A DNA stretch of 64,000 bases from Acidobacteriota bacterium (GCA_029565065.1 JAKQOW010000171.1:1-64000), one strand, 5' to 3'. Shown: positions 1-8,970, counted from the stretch's first letter. The notes: a model not told the origin generated them from the letters alone. A program made the numbers and translations.

Positions 1-227
1 TGGTCAGCGCCTCCGAGCGGGAAATGTCCTGCCGGAGATGCTAACCGAAAGTTCAAATCGTTTCTGGCGAAAATGCCCAGTAAGCCATTCATTTATTAAA
101 TGTTAGAACGCTTTGAAAATCCGTTAACGGGACAGTACTGAAAGTATATATCAAATAGCGTCGTACGCAAGCCAAAATGTGCTTGAATCCGGGGTTTAAA
201 CATGAGTATGATTCGGATGGAGTAAGC
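1..227. other. Left edge, no supported gene
   Basis: No gene can be supported here. All three plus-strand frames are open from the window edge and then stop (at 42-44, 97-99 and 104-106), so the 3' end of an upstream gene may be present, but none of the short peptides is recognisable. Bases 100-227 are AT-richer than the flanks, as expected for the 5' region of the VWA gene that follows. I saw no convincing -35/-10 pair. Confidence 0.4.
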
Positions 228-1226
228 ATGACGGGAACACTTCCCAAAAGTTTCAAGCGCCACATCAACATCGCATTGATCTTGTTGGGATTGTTGGGCA
301 CCGCCATACGCCCGCAGGAGCCGGTTGCGGGCCGATCGGTGTTGAAGGCGGAGTCCGTCCGCGTGGTGGTTCCGGTCACCGTGACCGCTCCGGATGGCGA
401 GATGATCATCGGTCTGCGGAAAGAGAATTTCCGGTTGTATGTGCGCAACGCGGAAATCACCCAGTTCCAATTCCTCCACAATACCGATCTGCCGATCGTT
501 ATCGGTTATGTCTTCGACCACAGCTCCCGATCGGTCATGAACCGGTTCAGTTGGAACAAGCAGGTGGTGCAGTCCCTCATCCATCAATTCGGTTTCGAGG
601 ATGTGTTCTTCCTCGCCACCTACGGCACGCAATATGCCGAGGTGCAAAAGCCCACCTCCGACCGGTTGGAGATACTGGCGACACTAACCAACCTGCATCC
701 ATACATGTTTTCCAGTCAGGAGTCGATCTGGTCTTTCTTCAAAAAGGACATCCGGGACTACTCCAAGCGCACGGGGGCTCCGGTCAACAAGACGGCGATT
801 GCCCTGGATCACGCGCTTTATTCACTCGCAGGCTACGATCTGCCCAAGAAGGCGTTGATTCTGGTTTCCGACGGCGACGAAAACCTGTCCGACATCACCC
901 TGAATCACGTCCAACGCTACGGTGTGCCCGTCTATGCGCTTTACTTTTCGGGTTCGGGCATGGGCGGGCAGAGCCTGTTCAAACGCGGCCAGATCCTGCG
1001 GACGGTGAGCCAGGAGACCGGCGGATCAGTCTTCGACAAACTAGAGGACGCCGATCCCAACGAGATCGGCCGGCGCCTCTCGCTGGTCATCCGAAATCAG
1101 TACCTGATCAGTTTTGAGCCGTCCGATCGTTTGAGCCGGACCAAGACCCACCCCATCCGGATCGTTCTGGATCAGGCCGGCGCGAACGTCGTCTATCGCA
1201 AATCGTTCCGTTTTGTGAAAGAATAG
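228..1226 (+). CDS. Secreted VWFA-related (acidobacterial-type) protein
   Basis: This encodes a secreted or membrane-anchored protein with a von Willebrand factor A fold, of the kind annotated in Acidobacteriota as VWFA-related. The ATG at 228 is chosen because GGAG at 219-222 lies 5 nt upstream; an in-frame open stretch begins at 177 but has no ribosome site. The N-terminus has basic residues, then a hydrophobic stretch at about residues 14-27 (IALILLGLLG), an uncleaved anchor or a signal peptide. The first VWA strand carries FDHSSRS where the metal site is normally D-x-S-x-S, so the site looks degenerate. The middle has ALDHALYSLA and VSDGDEN, typical of the domain. A second copy of the family lies at 55352-56371. 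Substrate and partner are unknown. Confidence 0.85.
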   Translation: MTGTLPKSFKRHINIALILLGLLGTAIRPQEPVAGRSVLKAESVRVVVPVTVTAPDGEMIIGLRKENFRLYVRNAEITQFQFLHNTDLPIVIGYVFDHSSRSVMNRFSWNKQVVQSLIHQFGFEDVFFLATYGTQYAEVQKPTSDRLEILATLTNLHPYMFSSQESIWSFFKKDIRDYSKRTGAPVNKTAIALDHALYSLAGYDLPKKALILVSDGDENLSDITLNHVQRYGVPVYALYFSGSGMGGQSLFKRGQILRTVSQETGGSVFDKLEDADPNEIGRRLSLVIRNQYLISFEPSDRLSRTKTHPIRIVLDQAGANVVYRKSFRFVKE

Positions 1227-1252
1227 GAGTCAGCCCACCCCAGGAGGCCACC

Positions 1253-1480
1253 ATGCGGTTCGAGGAAATCAAAGAAATTTTACTTCGGCAAGACGAGGAG
1301 TTCCAGCGCCTTGCCGATGAGCACAAACGGCACGATGACGAATTGCGTGATCTCTCCGGACGTAAATATCTCACCCCCCATGATCAGCTGCGCGAAGTAG
1401 AATTGAAGAAGAAAAAACTCCAGCTCAAGGATCGCATGCTGGAAATTGCGGCGGAGTACCGCAAGAACAACCAGCAGTGA
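1253..1480 (+). CDS. YdcH/DUF465 family small protein
   Basis: A 75-residue, highly charged, almost entirely helical protein of the YdcH/DUF465 family. The pattern is a first helix with QDEEFQRLADEHKRHDDEL, a short turn at LSGRKYLTP, and a second Lys-rich helix (LKKKKLQLKDRM). Members are small coiled-coil hairpins of unknown function found widely in bacteria. AGGAGG sits 6 nt before the ATG, a strong ribosome site. It lies 26 bp after the VWA gene and 15 bp before psd, so it probably shares their transcript. Family assignment is fairly secure; no function can be given. Confidence 0.82.
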   Translation: MRFEEIKEILLRQDEEFQRLADEHKRHDDELRDLSGRKYLTPHDQLREVELKKKKLQLKDRMLEIAAEYRKNNQQ

Positions 1481-1495
1481 ACGAGGACTGTTTAC

Positions 1496-2122
1496 GTGAT
1501 CAACCGCGACGGATTCCCATTCATCATCGCCGCCGCCGTCGTGGCGATTCTGCCAGCCTGGCTGATCCATCCGTATGCAGGAATTCCGGGATTGGCCGCC
1601 TGCCTGTTCTGCATCAATTTCTTCCGCGACCCGGAGCGGGAAGTCCCCCCCGGCGACGTGGCCGTCTCTCCGGCGGACGGCAAGGTCGTGGTTGTTCGGC
1701 GACTCGATGATGCTGATCCGCCATATGTCTGGTTCATATCCATCTTCATGAATGTCTTCAATGTCCACGTGAATCGCGCTCCGGTGAGCGGCCGCCTCGA
1801 GTCCTACCATTATGCTCGCGGCAAGTTTATGCCGGCGAATCGCGAAGCGGCGACTGTCGAAAACGAGCACAACGAGATCGTTCTCGTAGACGGTGAGCGC
1901 TGCGTGCGGATGTCCCAAGTCGCCGGATTAATCGCGCGGCGCATCGTATTTCGGAAACAGACGGGCGATATGATCATCAAAGGGGAACGGATCGGCTTGA
2001 TCCGTTTCGGATCCCGGGTGGATCTCTGGCTGCCGGCGACAGCTGCGATCAAAGTCCAGCTCGGCCAGAAGGTCACTGCCGGTCAGACCATACTCGCGGA
2101 GTTCACCGATGGATGTGATTGA
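1496..2122 (+). CDS. psd: Phosphatidylserine decarboxylase proenzyme (short form)
   Basis: Converts phosphatidylserine to phosphatidylethanolamine at the cytoplasmic membrane. At 208 residues it is the short, archaeal-type form. An N-terminal hydrophobic segment spans residues 8-41. Family motifs follow in order: SPADGKV at 59-64, MNVFNVHVNRAP at 85-96 and FGSRVD at 171-176. The Gly172-Ser173 bond is the expected self-cleavage site, with Ser173 giving the pyruvoyl cofactor of the alpha chain. The start is GTG at 1496 with a GAGGA ribosome site. It overlaps pssA by 14 bp, so the two consecutive steps of phosphatidylethanolamine synthesis are translationally coupled. Confidence 0.95.
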   Translation: MINRDGFPFIIAAAVVAILPAWLIHPYAGIPGLAACLFCINFFRDPEREVPPGDVAVSPADGKVVVVRRLDDADPPYVWFISIFMNVFNVHVNRAPVSGRLESYHYARGKFMPANREAATVENEHNEIVLVDGERCVRMSQVAGLIARRIVFRKQTGDMIIKGERIGLIRFGSRVDLWLPATAAIKVQLGQKVTAGQTILAEFTDGCD

Positions 2123-2903
2123 GACCGACCGTCCGAAACCACCACCCAAGCGGGGTGTCTATATCCTTCCGTCGGCGCTGACCACAGCCAACATTTTCTT
2201 CGGCTTTTACGCCATCACTTCTGCGCTGGCCGGCGAGTTCGACAACGCGGCCAAGGGCATCGGCATCGCCATCGTACTCGACGGGCTGGACGGGCGCATC
2301 GCCCGGCTGACCGGCACCACCAGCAAATTCGGCGTGCAGCTCGATTCGCTCGCCGACGCCATCTCGTTCGGCATTGCCCCGGCGGTGGTGTTGTGGCAAT
2401 GGCATCTCAGCGCCTACAGCTACTGGGGCTGGATCGCCTGCTTCACGTATCTGATCGGCGGTGTGATGCGGCTCGCCCGGTTCAACACCCAGAATCCGGA
2501 ACTGAAACACTTCCTCGGCCTCCCGATTCCGGCCGCGGCAGGCTGTATCGCCGCACTGGTCCATTTCGTTCAGAAGTACGGCCACTGGTCATTCTTTCAG
2601 TCACATGCTTTTTACTTCGGCCTGATCGGACTGACACTGATTCTGGGAATCATGATGATCAGCACCGCCCGGTATGGCAGCTTCAAGAATTTCGGATTTC
2701 GCGGGCGGATCGCTTCGCGGAACATCCTCCTGATGGCCTTGCTGTTGGCCGGCATCTGGTTTTTCTCCCACGAAGTGCTGCTGGCTTTTGCCTTGATTTA
2801 TTTCCTGTCCGGAATCTTCGGCAGCATCCGTCGCCAGATTCAGCAGCGCGGCGGATTGCCGGCAGGCAAGGACGATCCGAAGATTCCAACCATTCCCGCC
2901 TGA
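2109..2903 (+). CDS. pssA: CDP-diacylglycerol--serine O-phosphatidyltransferase
   Basis: Transfers phosphatidate from CDP-diacylglycerol to L-serine, making phosphatidylserine for the Psd encoded just upstream. The CDP-alcohol phosphotransferase signature D-G-x2-A-R-x8-G-x3-D-x3-D is complete at residues 61-83 (Asp61, Gly62, Ala65, Arg66, Gly75, Asp79, Asp83), and these aspartates bind the catalytic metals. Several hydrophobic helices follow (about 100-125, 155-175, 195-230), as in the membrane-embedded type II enzymes. The start ATG at 2109 lies inside the end of psd. The basic Pro/Lys N-terminus precedes the first helix. The tail (about residues 235-264) is polar and not conserved. Confidence 0.95.
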   Translation: MDVIETDRPKPPPKRGVYILPSALTTANIFFGFYAITSALAGEFDNAAKGIGIAIVLDGLDGRIARLTGTTSKFGVQLDSLADAISFGIAPAVVLWQWHLSAYSYWGWIACFTYLIGGVMRLARFNTQNPELKHFLGLPIPAAAGCIAALVHFVQKYGHWSFFQSHAFYFGLIGLTLILGIMMISTARYGSFKNFGFRGRIASRNILLMALLLAGIWFFSHEVLLAFALIYFLSGIFGSIRRQIQQRGGLPAGKDDPKIPTIPA

Positions 2904-3012
2904 CCGCCGGATCCGGAAACGGCACGCTACCGGTCTGCTGTTCCAAAGGACCGGATCACATGGCGCATCATTAGGGATTTGATCGGACCTGTCTGGACCT
3001 GCCCAGGGCGGA

Positions 3013-4038
3013 TCAGGTTTTGTTGAGAATATCCTCGCCGGATGGCACGGGGATTTCGCGTTTCAACAAGGAGTAGCAGATCCCGCCCGGCAACGCGGAC
3101 AAGACGATAATCAGGAAACTGATCCATGATAGCGCGAAGCTCTGCTCCGGATTAACCCCGACCAGTGCCAGCAGCACCACGAAGGAGTTCTCACGCAGGC
3201 CGATGCCATTGATGCTGATGGGCAGCATGACCAGGACGGTCATCAGGGACACCACGGCGCAAAACACGATCATGCTCAACCGGATGCCAAGGGCGCGGGC
3301 AACTAGCCAGTTCATGAACACCACCAGTCCGATGTTGATGAACGACAACAGGACTGGCACCGCCAGCGACCGGGGACGGTCGCGGAATGCGCCCAGCGCG
3401 TCGCGCAGCGTGATGATCCGCTCGGCCAGACGACCGAGTCCCAGTCGCTCCAGCAGCCGGATCGCGAATCCGTAAAAGAATTGGATGCAGATGATGACAT
3501 TGGCCAGCAGGAAGCATGCCATGAATCCGATCGGGATCCAGATGATGTCCATGCGATCCAGGCCCAACCAGCCGATCGGCCGGAAATCGTTGGGTGTCAA
3601 CGTGATCGGCTGCAACCAAGCGCCAATGATCCCGTAGGTTAGAAGGGCGAAAAAACCGGTGGCCCGTTCCAGGTAGACCGACGCCAGACCATACGCAGCG
3701 GATTTGCCGCTGTCCCTCCGGACATAGTAAACCTTGACCACGTCCCCGCCGATCACGGTGGGGAAAAATAAAGAGAAGAACATCCCGATCAGATAGAACT
3801 GCACCAGACGGCTCAGGCCGATCCGGATACCGAGGTGGAGAAGAATAAGCCGCCAGCGGATCGTGCACAGGAATTGGCCGCTCATCAGCAGCACAAACGC
3901 CAGTGCCAGCAGCAGCCAATCGGACTGCTGGACGTACTGCCAGGACCGCTTGAGATCGATGTCCTTGCTCAAGACCAGGTACAGAATGAGGAAAGTCGTG
4001 ATGAGCACCTTGGCGACCAGGAGCAGGGTCCGTTTCAT
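3013..4038 (-). CDS. YbhN/UPF0104 flippase-like membrane protein
   Basis: A 341-residue polytopic membrane protein of the lysylphosphatidylglycerol synthase transmembrane-domain family (YbhN, UPF0104, flippase-like). The first helix (LLLVAKVLITTFLILYLVLS) and the segment LVQFYLIGMFFSLFFPTVIGGDVVKVYYV are typical; the FFPTxxGGD stretch is the best-conserved part of the family. About seven further hydrophobic segments follow. Members lacking the soluble aminoacyltransferase domain are thought to move lipids or lipid-linked precursors, with the substrate usually unknown. It begins 28 bp after the fused LptFG gene on the same strand, suggesting a shared envelope-lipid transcript. It converges on pssA across about 110 bp. 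Confidence 0.87.
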   Translation of the reverse strand: MKRTLLLVAKVLITTFLILYLVLSKDIDLKRSWQYVQQSDWLLLALAFVLLMSGQFLCTIRWRLILLHLGIRIGLSRLVQFYLIGMFFSLFFPTVIGGDVVKVYYVRRDSGKSAAYGLASVYLERATGFFALLTYGIIGAWLQPITLTPNDFRPIGWLGLDRMDIIWIPIGFMACFLLANVIICIQFFYGFAIRLLERLGLGRLAERIITLRDALGAFRDRPRSLAVPVLLSFINIGLVVFMNWLVARALGIRLSMIVFCAVVSLMTVLVMLPISINGIGLRENSFVVLLALVGVNPEQSFALSWISFLIIVLSALPGGICYSLLKREIPVPSGEDILNKT

Positions 4039-4066
4039 GGAGTGGCCTCGGCGACGGCGGGAGGTG

Positions 4067-6409
4067 TCATGTGCGCACGCTCAGGAACATGTAAATCCCG
4101 GCAAAACCGAAGAACAGGTTCGGCGCCCAGGCGGCGAGCAAAGGCGGCAGTTTGCCGTAGGCGCCCATTGCGGTGAACACGTTGAACAGCGCCCAATAGG
4201 CGATGCCGATGATGATGCTGATAGCCACTCCATACAAGGCGCCCCGTTTACCCATCTTGAAAGAGAAGGGGATTCCGATCAGCAGCATGATGAGATTGAT
4301 CACCGGGTAGGAGACCTTGGCGTATAGATCCACTTCCAGGCCCAGCGTGTTGAAGCCGCCCTGTTGGAGCTTGTCGATGTATCGCGAAAGCTCGACGAAC
4401 GACATCTTGTTCGATTTTTTGGCTTCTGTCTTGAAATAAGATGGCTGCTCCGCGAAATCCCGGGCCAGGGAATCAAATACTCTGAAATACGGACTCTCGG
4501 GATGGAAGTTACGCTCCCACCCGTTTATCAGAATCCACTTCCGGATCCGTCCGTCCCAGATTGCCCGCGGCGCAAAATACCGGTAGTTCAGGCGTGCCTG
4601 GTCCAGGTGCAGGTTATATACCGACAGATCGGCGAAGACGTCAGCTTCGGTGTCGAAATATCTGTAATTGTATATTTTACCGTCACTACCCATGATCCAG
4701 GTGATGTCAGGACGGTACGTCTGAGGAGTGCGTCCCTTCATCATGTTGTAGATCAGATCCTGGCGCTGGTTGGTGTACGGCATGATGTATTCCTGGAGCC
4801 CGAAGATCCCCACCGCCAGAACGAACGCCAAAATGACCACCGGCTGGGTAATCCGATACAGGCTGACGCCGCACGATTTGAACGCCGTGATCTGGAATGT
4901 CTTCTCCATGATGCCGAAACTGATGAGCAATGCCAGCAGCAGGCAGATGGGCATGCTCAGCACGATGATCATCGGTGAGATGAAAAGGAAATATTCCATG
5001 ACCGTTGTCCACGGCACGTGATGGGTGATGATCTCGTCAAAGTTCTCAAAAAGTGTGAATATAATAAATAAAAACAAAAAACTTGCGATAATTAGAAGTA
5101 TTATCTTCAAGTATTCTCTAAGAATATACACATCCAATACGCGTGTAAATCTAAAAGGGCGCTCAGATGATGCAATCTGGTCTAGCTTAGTTTTTTTCTT
5201 GAATCTGTTGGCTTTATCTACCCAATTTTGTTTGTAATTTTCGATGAGTGAAATCAGTTTTGACGCCACCGGTCGGTTAGCCAGAACCGAGAACGGATGG
5301 TGATCCTGCCTGGCCGCCAGCAGCATGTAAATGCCCACGGCAGCGAACAGAACATTGGCGATCCAGACTCCATAACGGACGGGAACCAAACCAGAATAAA
5401 AGCCGATCTTCCACGAGTAGAGAAACGTCAGATAATAAAGAACAACTACCAGAATGGAGATGAGAAATCCGTACATCCGGCCGCTCCGTCTGGTCTGCAT
5501 TCCGAGCGGCAAGCCGATCAGGCCAAATACAAGACACGCAAAGGGGATTGAAAATCTCCGGTAATACTCGATCTCGATGCTTGTCTGGGGATCACTCCCT
5601 TCGGGAAATTGCCCGCTGTGTATCTCCGCACTCAGTTCAGCCATGCTTTTTTCGATATTTCGCTTCGGAATTTCATCGGGAGGAGTAACGTTTAGTTCGC
5701 TCAACGGAATATCCATTGAGCCGAAATATGTCAGGGAGTCAGCTACGGGTTTATCCTTGTTAAATGAATATATTACGCCATTCTCCAGGTGAAGTTGCAG
5801 GTACTTGGCCCGGCGCTGGAAAAACACATGTCCCGTGCGGGCCAGGTATATGCGTTGCGCGCTGAGGTCGCGCTGATCAGCCAGAAAAATGCCGTTCCAT
5901 GTGTTGGTGGATCGGTTGGTGTCTTCCACATAGAATACAAAATTTTTGAACTTTTCATTGAAGGTTCTGGGCTGGATTTCAGTCGTGATCTGGGAGATGG
6001 CAACCTCGTACTGGATGTCCCGCAAGTGCGCATTGAGAGCCGGAGCACCGATATTCGCCAAGAAGAAGGTGATACCGGTTCCGATGATGGCGATCAGCAA
6101 TACGGGTGATAAAAAATGCCGCAACGCAACGCCACCGGATTTAAGCGCGATGATCTCGTTGTCGGCCGACAAGCGGCTGAATCCGGAGACGATGCCAACC
6201 AAAATGGAGATAGGCAATATGACATAGAGGACGTTGGAGCAGATGGTAATGATCACGGTAAAAAACGCGGACAGCGATGAGCCCGAAGTGATCAACAGCT
6301 CGGCGAACCGTTGAAACTCCTTGGTGAATGCCATGAACGTCATGACAATGGCGGCGATCAGCGTGGTGGGGAGGAGTTCCTTGTATATAAGCTTGGAGAT
6401 GATCTTCAT
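4067..6409 (-). CDS. Fused LptF-LptG LPS export permease
   Basis: This single chain of 780 residues contains two complete LptF/LptG-family permease halves, the membrane part of the LptB2FG transporter that extracts LPS from the inner membrane. Half one (about residues 1-385) starts MKIISKLIYKELLPTT, has the periplasmic jellyroll marker NGIFLAD, and ends with helices around FSIPFACLVFGLIGLPLG. After a charged linker, half two (about 425-780) begins DVYILREYLKIILL and ends with LIMLLIGIPFSFKMG and further helices. ATG at 6409 is preferred over the in-frame TTG at 6424 because the promoter at 6441-6469 places the transcript start near 6434. Codons around 5020-5240 are unusually AT-rich. The ATPase LptB is not in the window. 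Confidence 0.9.
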   Translation of the reverse strand: MKIISKLIYKELLPTTLIAAIVMTFMAFTKEFQRFAELLITSGSSLSAFFTVIITICSNVLYVILPISILVGIVSGFSRLSADNEIIALKSGGVALRHFLSPVLLIAIIGTGITFFLANIGAPALNAHLRDIQYEVAISQITTEIQPRTFNEKFKNFVFYVEDTNRSTNTWNGIFLADQRDLSAQRIYLARTGHVFFQRRAKYLQLHLENGVIYSFNKDKPVADSLTYFGSMDIPLSELNVTPPDEIPKRNIEKSMAELSAEIHSGQFPEGSDPQTSIEIEYYRRFSIPFACLVFGLIGLPLGMQTRRSGRMYGFLISILVVVLYYLTFLYSWKIGFYSGLVPVRYGVWIANVLFAAVGIYMLLAARQDHHPFSVLANRPVASKLISLIENYKQNWVDKANRFKKKTKLDQIASSERPFRFTRVLDVYILREYLKIILLIIASFLFLFIIFTLFENFDEIITHHVPWTTVMEYFLFISPMIIVLSMPICLLLALLISFGIMEKTFQITAFKSCGVSLYRITQPVVILAFVLAVGIFGLQEYIMPYTNQRQDLIYNMMKGRTPQTYRPDITWIMGSDGKIYNYRYFDTEADVFADLSVYNLHLDQARLNYRYFAPRAIWDGRIRKWILINGWERNFHPESPYFRVFDSLARDFAEQPSYFKTEAKKSNKMSFVELSRYIDKLQQGGFNTLGLEVDLYAKVSYPVINLIMLLIGIPFSFKMGKRGALYGVAISIIIGIAYWALFNVFTAMGAYGKLPPLLAAWAPNLFFGFAGIYMFLSVRT

Positions 6410-6440
6410 GAAATTCGACACCAAACGATCGGGTCATCCG

Positions 6441-6469
6441 ATTGTACCAGAAAAGAAATTGGCTTCCAA
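6441..6469 (-). promoter_or_regulatory. Sigma70-type promoter of lptFG
   Basis: On the minus strand, TTGGAA (6464-6469) is followed by a 17-bp spacer and TACAAT (6441-6446), preceded by TGG, which makes an extended -10. The expected transcript start is near 6434, leaving about 25 nt before the ATG at 6409. Confidence 0.6.
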
Positions 6470-6560
6470 CGCCTACCGCATGCGTCAGAAAAGAGTCTGA
6501 TAAGATATATTATGTAAACTTGTAAATCGTGCTCGGTTACGATCACCGTCACAGAAGGCA

Positions 6561-6590
6561 AAAAACATCCCCGCGTGTAGCGGGGATGTT
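6561..6590 (-). terminator. Rho-independent terminator after FecR gene
   Basis: A perfect 11-bp inverted repeat (AACATCCCCGC and its complement, 6564-6574 and 6580-6590) with a 5-nt loop. Read on the minus strand the hairpin is followed by a run of T (complement of the A run at 6561-6565), so it ends the transcript of the minus-strand gene that stops at 6627, 37 bp away. The pairing and U tract are seen directly. Confidence 0.88.
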
Positions 6591-6626
6591 CAGCACAATC
6601 TGGTACAAGTCTCGTATGCGCTCGTT

Positions 6627-8912
6627 TTAACGGCGCCGGCCGCTTGACGAACTGCTGGTCGTGGAACGGGAACTGCTTGAGGAAATCGTGTTCGACGAGC
6701 GGGCAACCGAACTGCTGGTGGCACCCGCCGGTCGCGATGGCGCCGAAATCGAACTGCCGCTGCTCCGCGACGGGGCGGATACGGTTGGCGTGCTTGAACG
6801 GGTCACACTGATGCCACTGCTGCTTCTGGATGTCGAGGGACTGAATGAGCTCGAAGAAGACCTCGCTACCGCTGGCGTATTGCCGGACGCCGGGAGCGCG
6901 GACGAACGGTTCGAGCCAGTCGAGGAGATGGTGAATCCCCTGCCCTGGTTTGTAAAACTCCCATAAGCAGGGGAGTTATCTGAAGAAGCGGTGGCTCGGT
7001 TGAACGAGGCGTTGGATCCGGTTGACGAAGTGGAACCGGATGACGCATAAGCCGTGCGCGCATCGGAGTCGGTGGTCGGAAACACGCGCGAGTAGGAATC
7101 ACTCGGTGATGGAGTTTTCTTCTCACGGGTCGGAGTGGAGCGCGTCGGCGCCGCCGGCGGTGGCGACGACGACCGGCTGGAAGATCCGCTCGAACCGGAA
7201 CGATCGATGGAGCGCGATGTGGATCCAGTGGAGCTGGAGGTGCCGGACCGGCTGCCGGAAGAACTTCGATCAGTGCTGGAACTGCCCTGGCTGGTGGTGC
7301 CACGGACCGATCCCGTTGAGCCTGAGGAACCGGTCGAGTCCGTCAATCCGCTGCGGCGATAGCTGGTTCCGCTGCTGTTGTCGTCGGCCTGCCGCGAACG
7401 GGAACTGTCCTGGACGCTGTTCCTGCTGATGTCGGGCCGGCCACGATTGATGGTGCCTGAATCCGACCCGTATCCGGTCGAGCGGCTCTCGGCCGAACCG
7501 GACCCGGTCTCACCGGCCATCGACTCACGGCTTCGGCTGGCGGGCAACGTCGAGGAACCGGCGTCGCGCGAGACGCGGGTGCCGGCTTCAACGGCTCCAC
7601 CGGCCCGGCTGCGGGAATAGCTGGCGTCTGCGGAACGCACCGGATCCACCTTGGGCGGACCGGCTACAACGCGGTCTCGGCGGAAGAGTTCGCGGCTGAC
7701 GGTCTCATCCGGTCGGAAGCTGATGCCGGTCTCCTGCCGCTGCACGCTGCGCCCCACCGCATTGCGGTTGTAAACGCCATCGCCCACCGGCCGGCCCCGT
7801 CGAAAATCATCCTCGCTGACATAGGTGACGGCGCCGTTGTGCCGGGTGTTTTCGGAACCGTAATAGTTGTTGACCACGACATTATTGACGTAGACATTGT
7901 GGTCATGGCCGTTGCGCCAGTACCCGTAGTAGTAATCGCCGGGGCCGCACGGCACCCAGCCCACATAACCGTTCCAGAAGCCCCAGTGGACGCGGCCGGG
8001 CGCCCACCAGGAGCAGCCCCACGATGAGCCGGGAACCCACACCCAACCGAATGATCCGGTGAAGGTCCACGATCCGTAATGGTACGGCAGCCAACCCCAG
8101 GGATCATACGAGATCCAGGTGTATCCCCAGACGGGGGAATACCGCCAGTAGCCGGATCGATAGGGCGCCCAGCCGGAGTAGTAGACGGTCGGTATCCAGC
8201 AGTGTCCATAATCGGCCACGAACACCCAGCGACCATACAGATCCAGATCGGCCGCACCGGTGTATACCGTACGCGGGATGTAGCGGTAGCTCTCGCTGGC
8301 CGACGCATACCGGCTGTCCCGCCGATCGCTCCAATTGTCGAAGTCATCGAAACGGTCTCCCCCACCCATGACGAACTGATCGGAGAGGCCGTACACCACG
8401 ATTCGCTCGTTGCGCCCGAGTTTCTTATCGAGCTTGTCGTTGACAAAACGCGCCTTGCCGGACCGGACGATCAGCTCCACCGAACGGTCATCCCGGGCGT
8501 TGATCCGGTACAATCCCTCCGATCGCAAGACAACATCGCCGGCTGCGGTCATCAAGACGTAATCCGCCGCATCCGTGGTTCGGGCAATCACCTCACCCCG
8601 CACCAACTCGATGACAATCCGGTCTTTCTCCAGGTTCTGGAACATGAACTCGCTGAACTGGTTCACCCGTAAAAACGATCCGTCATCGATCTCGATCTCG
8701 ATCAGTCCGTTCTGGTCCAGTACCAACCGGTCCCCGATCTGAATCGGCAGATTGACGTCCACGGTCGTCCAGCCGGTGCTCCCCCGCTCCTGCAGGCTCA
8801 CGTCGCCGTCGACATAGCTGATCCGGGGGATGTAGTCGAACGAGTCGCCAGCCAGGCAAAAAGAAAGCAGCATCCCCATCAGGAACGCGATGTGAAATTT
8901 TCTCTTTGCCAT
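6627..8912 (-). CDS. Secreted FecR/DUF6600-like protein with long Ser-rich tail
   Basis: A 761-residue secreted protein in three parts. After a signal peptide (residues 1-21, ending SFCLAG) comes a FecR-type beta domain at about 30-180 (SYVDGDVSL, IQIGDRLVLDQNGLIEIEID, VRGEVIART). Next is a region at about 210-350 extremely rich in Trp, Tyr and Gly (WGYTWISYDPWGWLPYHYG and similar repeats), as in DUF6600 proteins. From about residue 385 to the end it is low-complexity Ser/Arg/Thr/Gly, probably disordered and surface exposed. FecR-like domains here are unlikely to be sigma regulators, since no membrane helix or FecI/FecA genes are nearby. GGTGG before the ATG is the ribosome site. Function unknown. 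Confidence 0.85.
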   Translation of the reverse strand: MAKRKFHIAFLMGMLLSFCLAGDSFDYIPRISYVDGDVSLQERGSTGWTTVDVNLPIQIGDRLVLDQNGLIEIEIDDGSFLRVNQFSEFMFQNLEKDRIVIELVRGEVIARTTDAADYVLMTAAGDVVLRSEGLYRINARDDRSVELIVRSGKARFVNDKLDKKLGRNERIVVYGLSDQFVMGGGDRFDDFDNWSDRRDSRYASASESYRYIPRTVYTGAADLDLYGRWVFVADYGHCWIPTVYYSGWAPYRSGYWRYSPVWGYTWISYDPWGWLPYHYGSWTFTGSFGWVWVPGSSWGCSWWAPGRVHWGFWNGYVGWVPCGPGDYYYGYWRNGHDHNVYVNNVVVNNYYGSENTRHNGAVTYVSEDDFRRGRPVGDGVYNRNAVGRSVQRQETGISFRPDETVSRELFRRDRVVAGPPKVDPVRSADASYSRSRAGGAVEAGTRVSRDAGSSTLPASRSRESMAGETGSGSAESRSTGYGSDSGTINRGRPDISRNSVQDSSRSRQADDNSSGTSYRRSGLTDSTGSSGSTGSVRGTTSQGSSSTDRSSSGSRSGTSSSTGSTSRSIDRSGSSGSSSRSSSPPPAAPTRSTPTREKKTPSPSDSYSRVFPTTDSDARTAYASSGSTSSTGSNASFNRATASSDNSPAYGSFTNQGRGFTISSTGSNRSSALPASGNTPAVARSSSSSFSPSTSRSSSGISVTRSSTPTVSAPSRSSGSSISAPSRPAGATSSSVARSSNTISSSSSRSTTSSSSSGRRR

Positions 8913-8939
8913 TTTGCACCACCTCTAACAAAGTTTTCG

Positions 8940-8967
8940 ATAATATGGATACGTGGAGGGGGGCCAA
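8940..8967 (-). promoter_or_regulatory. Candidate promoter of FecR/DUF6600 gene
   Basis: On the minus strand TTGGCC (8962-8967), a 16-bp spacer and TATTAT (8940-8945) form a plausible sigma70 promoter 28 bp before the start codon. The 5/6 match in the -10 box carries most of the weight. Confidence 0.45.
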
Positions 8968-8970
8968 AGT

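Noticed and set aside
1..106. Possible 3' end of an upstream gene
   Set aside because: All three plus frames are open from the edge and stop early, but no frame gives a recognisable peptide, so none is called.
2904..3012. Terminator between pssA and the YbhN-like gene
   Set aside because: Short repeats of GGACCTG and a CCGGATCCGG palindrome are present, but no hairpin with a T run is formed in either direction.
6627..7750. Repeat array suspected in the Ser/Arg-coding region
   Set aside because: The repetition comes from serine and arginine codons in a real reading frame. Units are irregular and there is no spacer structure, so it is not a CRISPR or tandem array.
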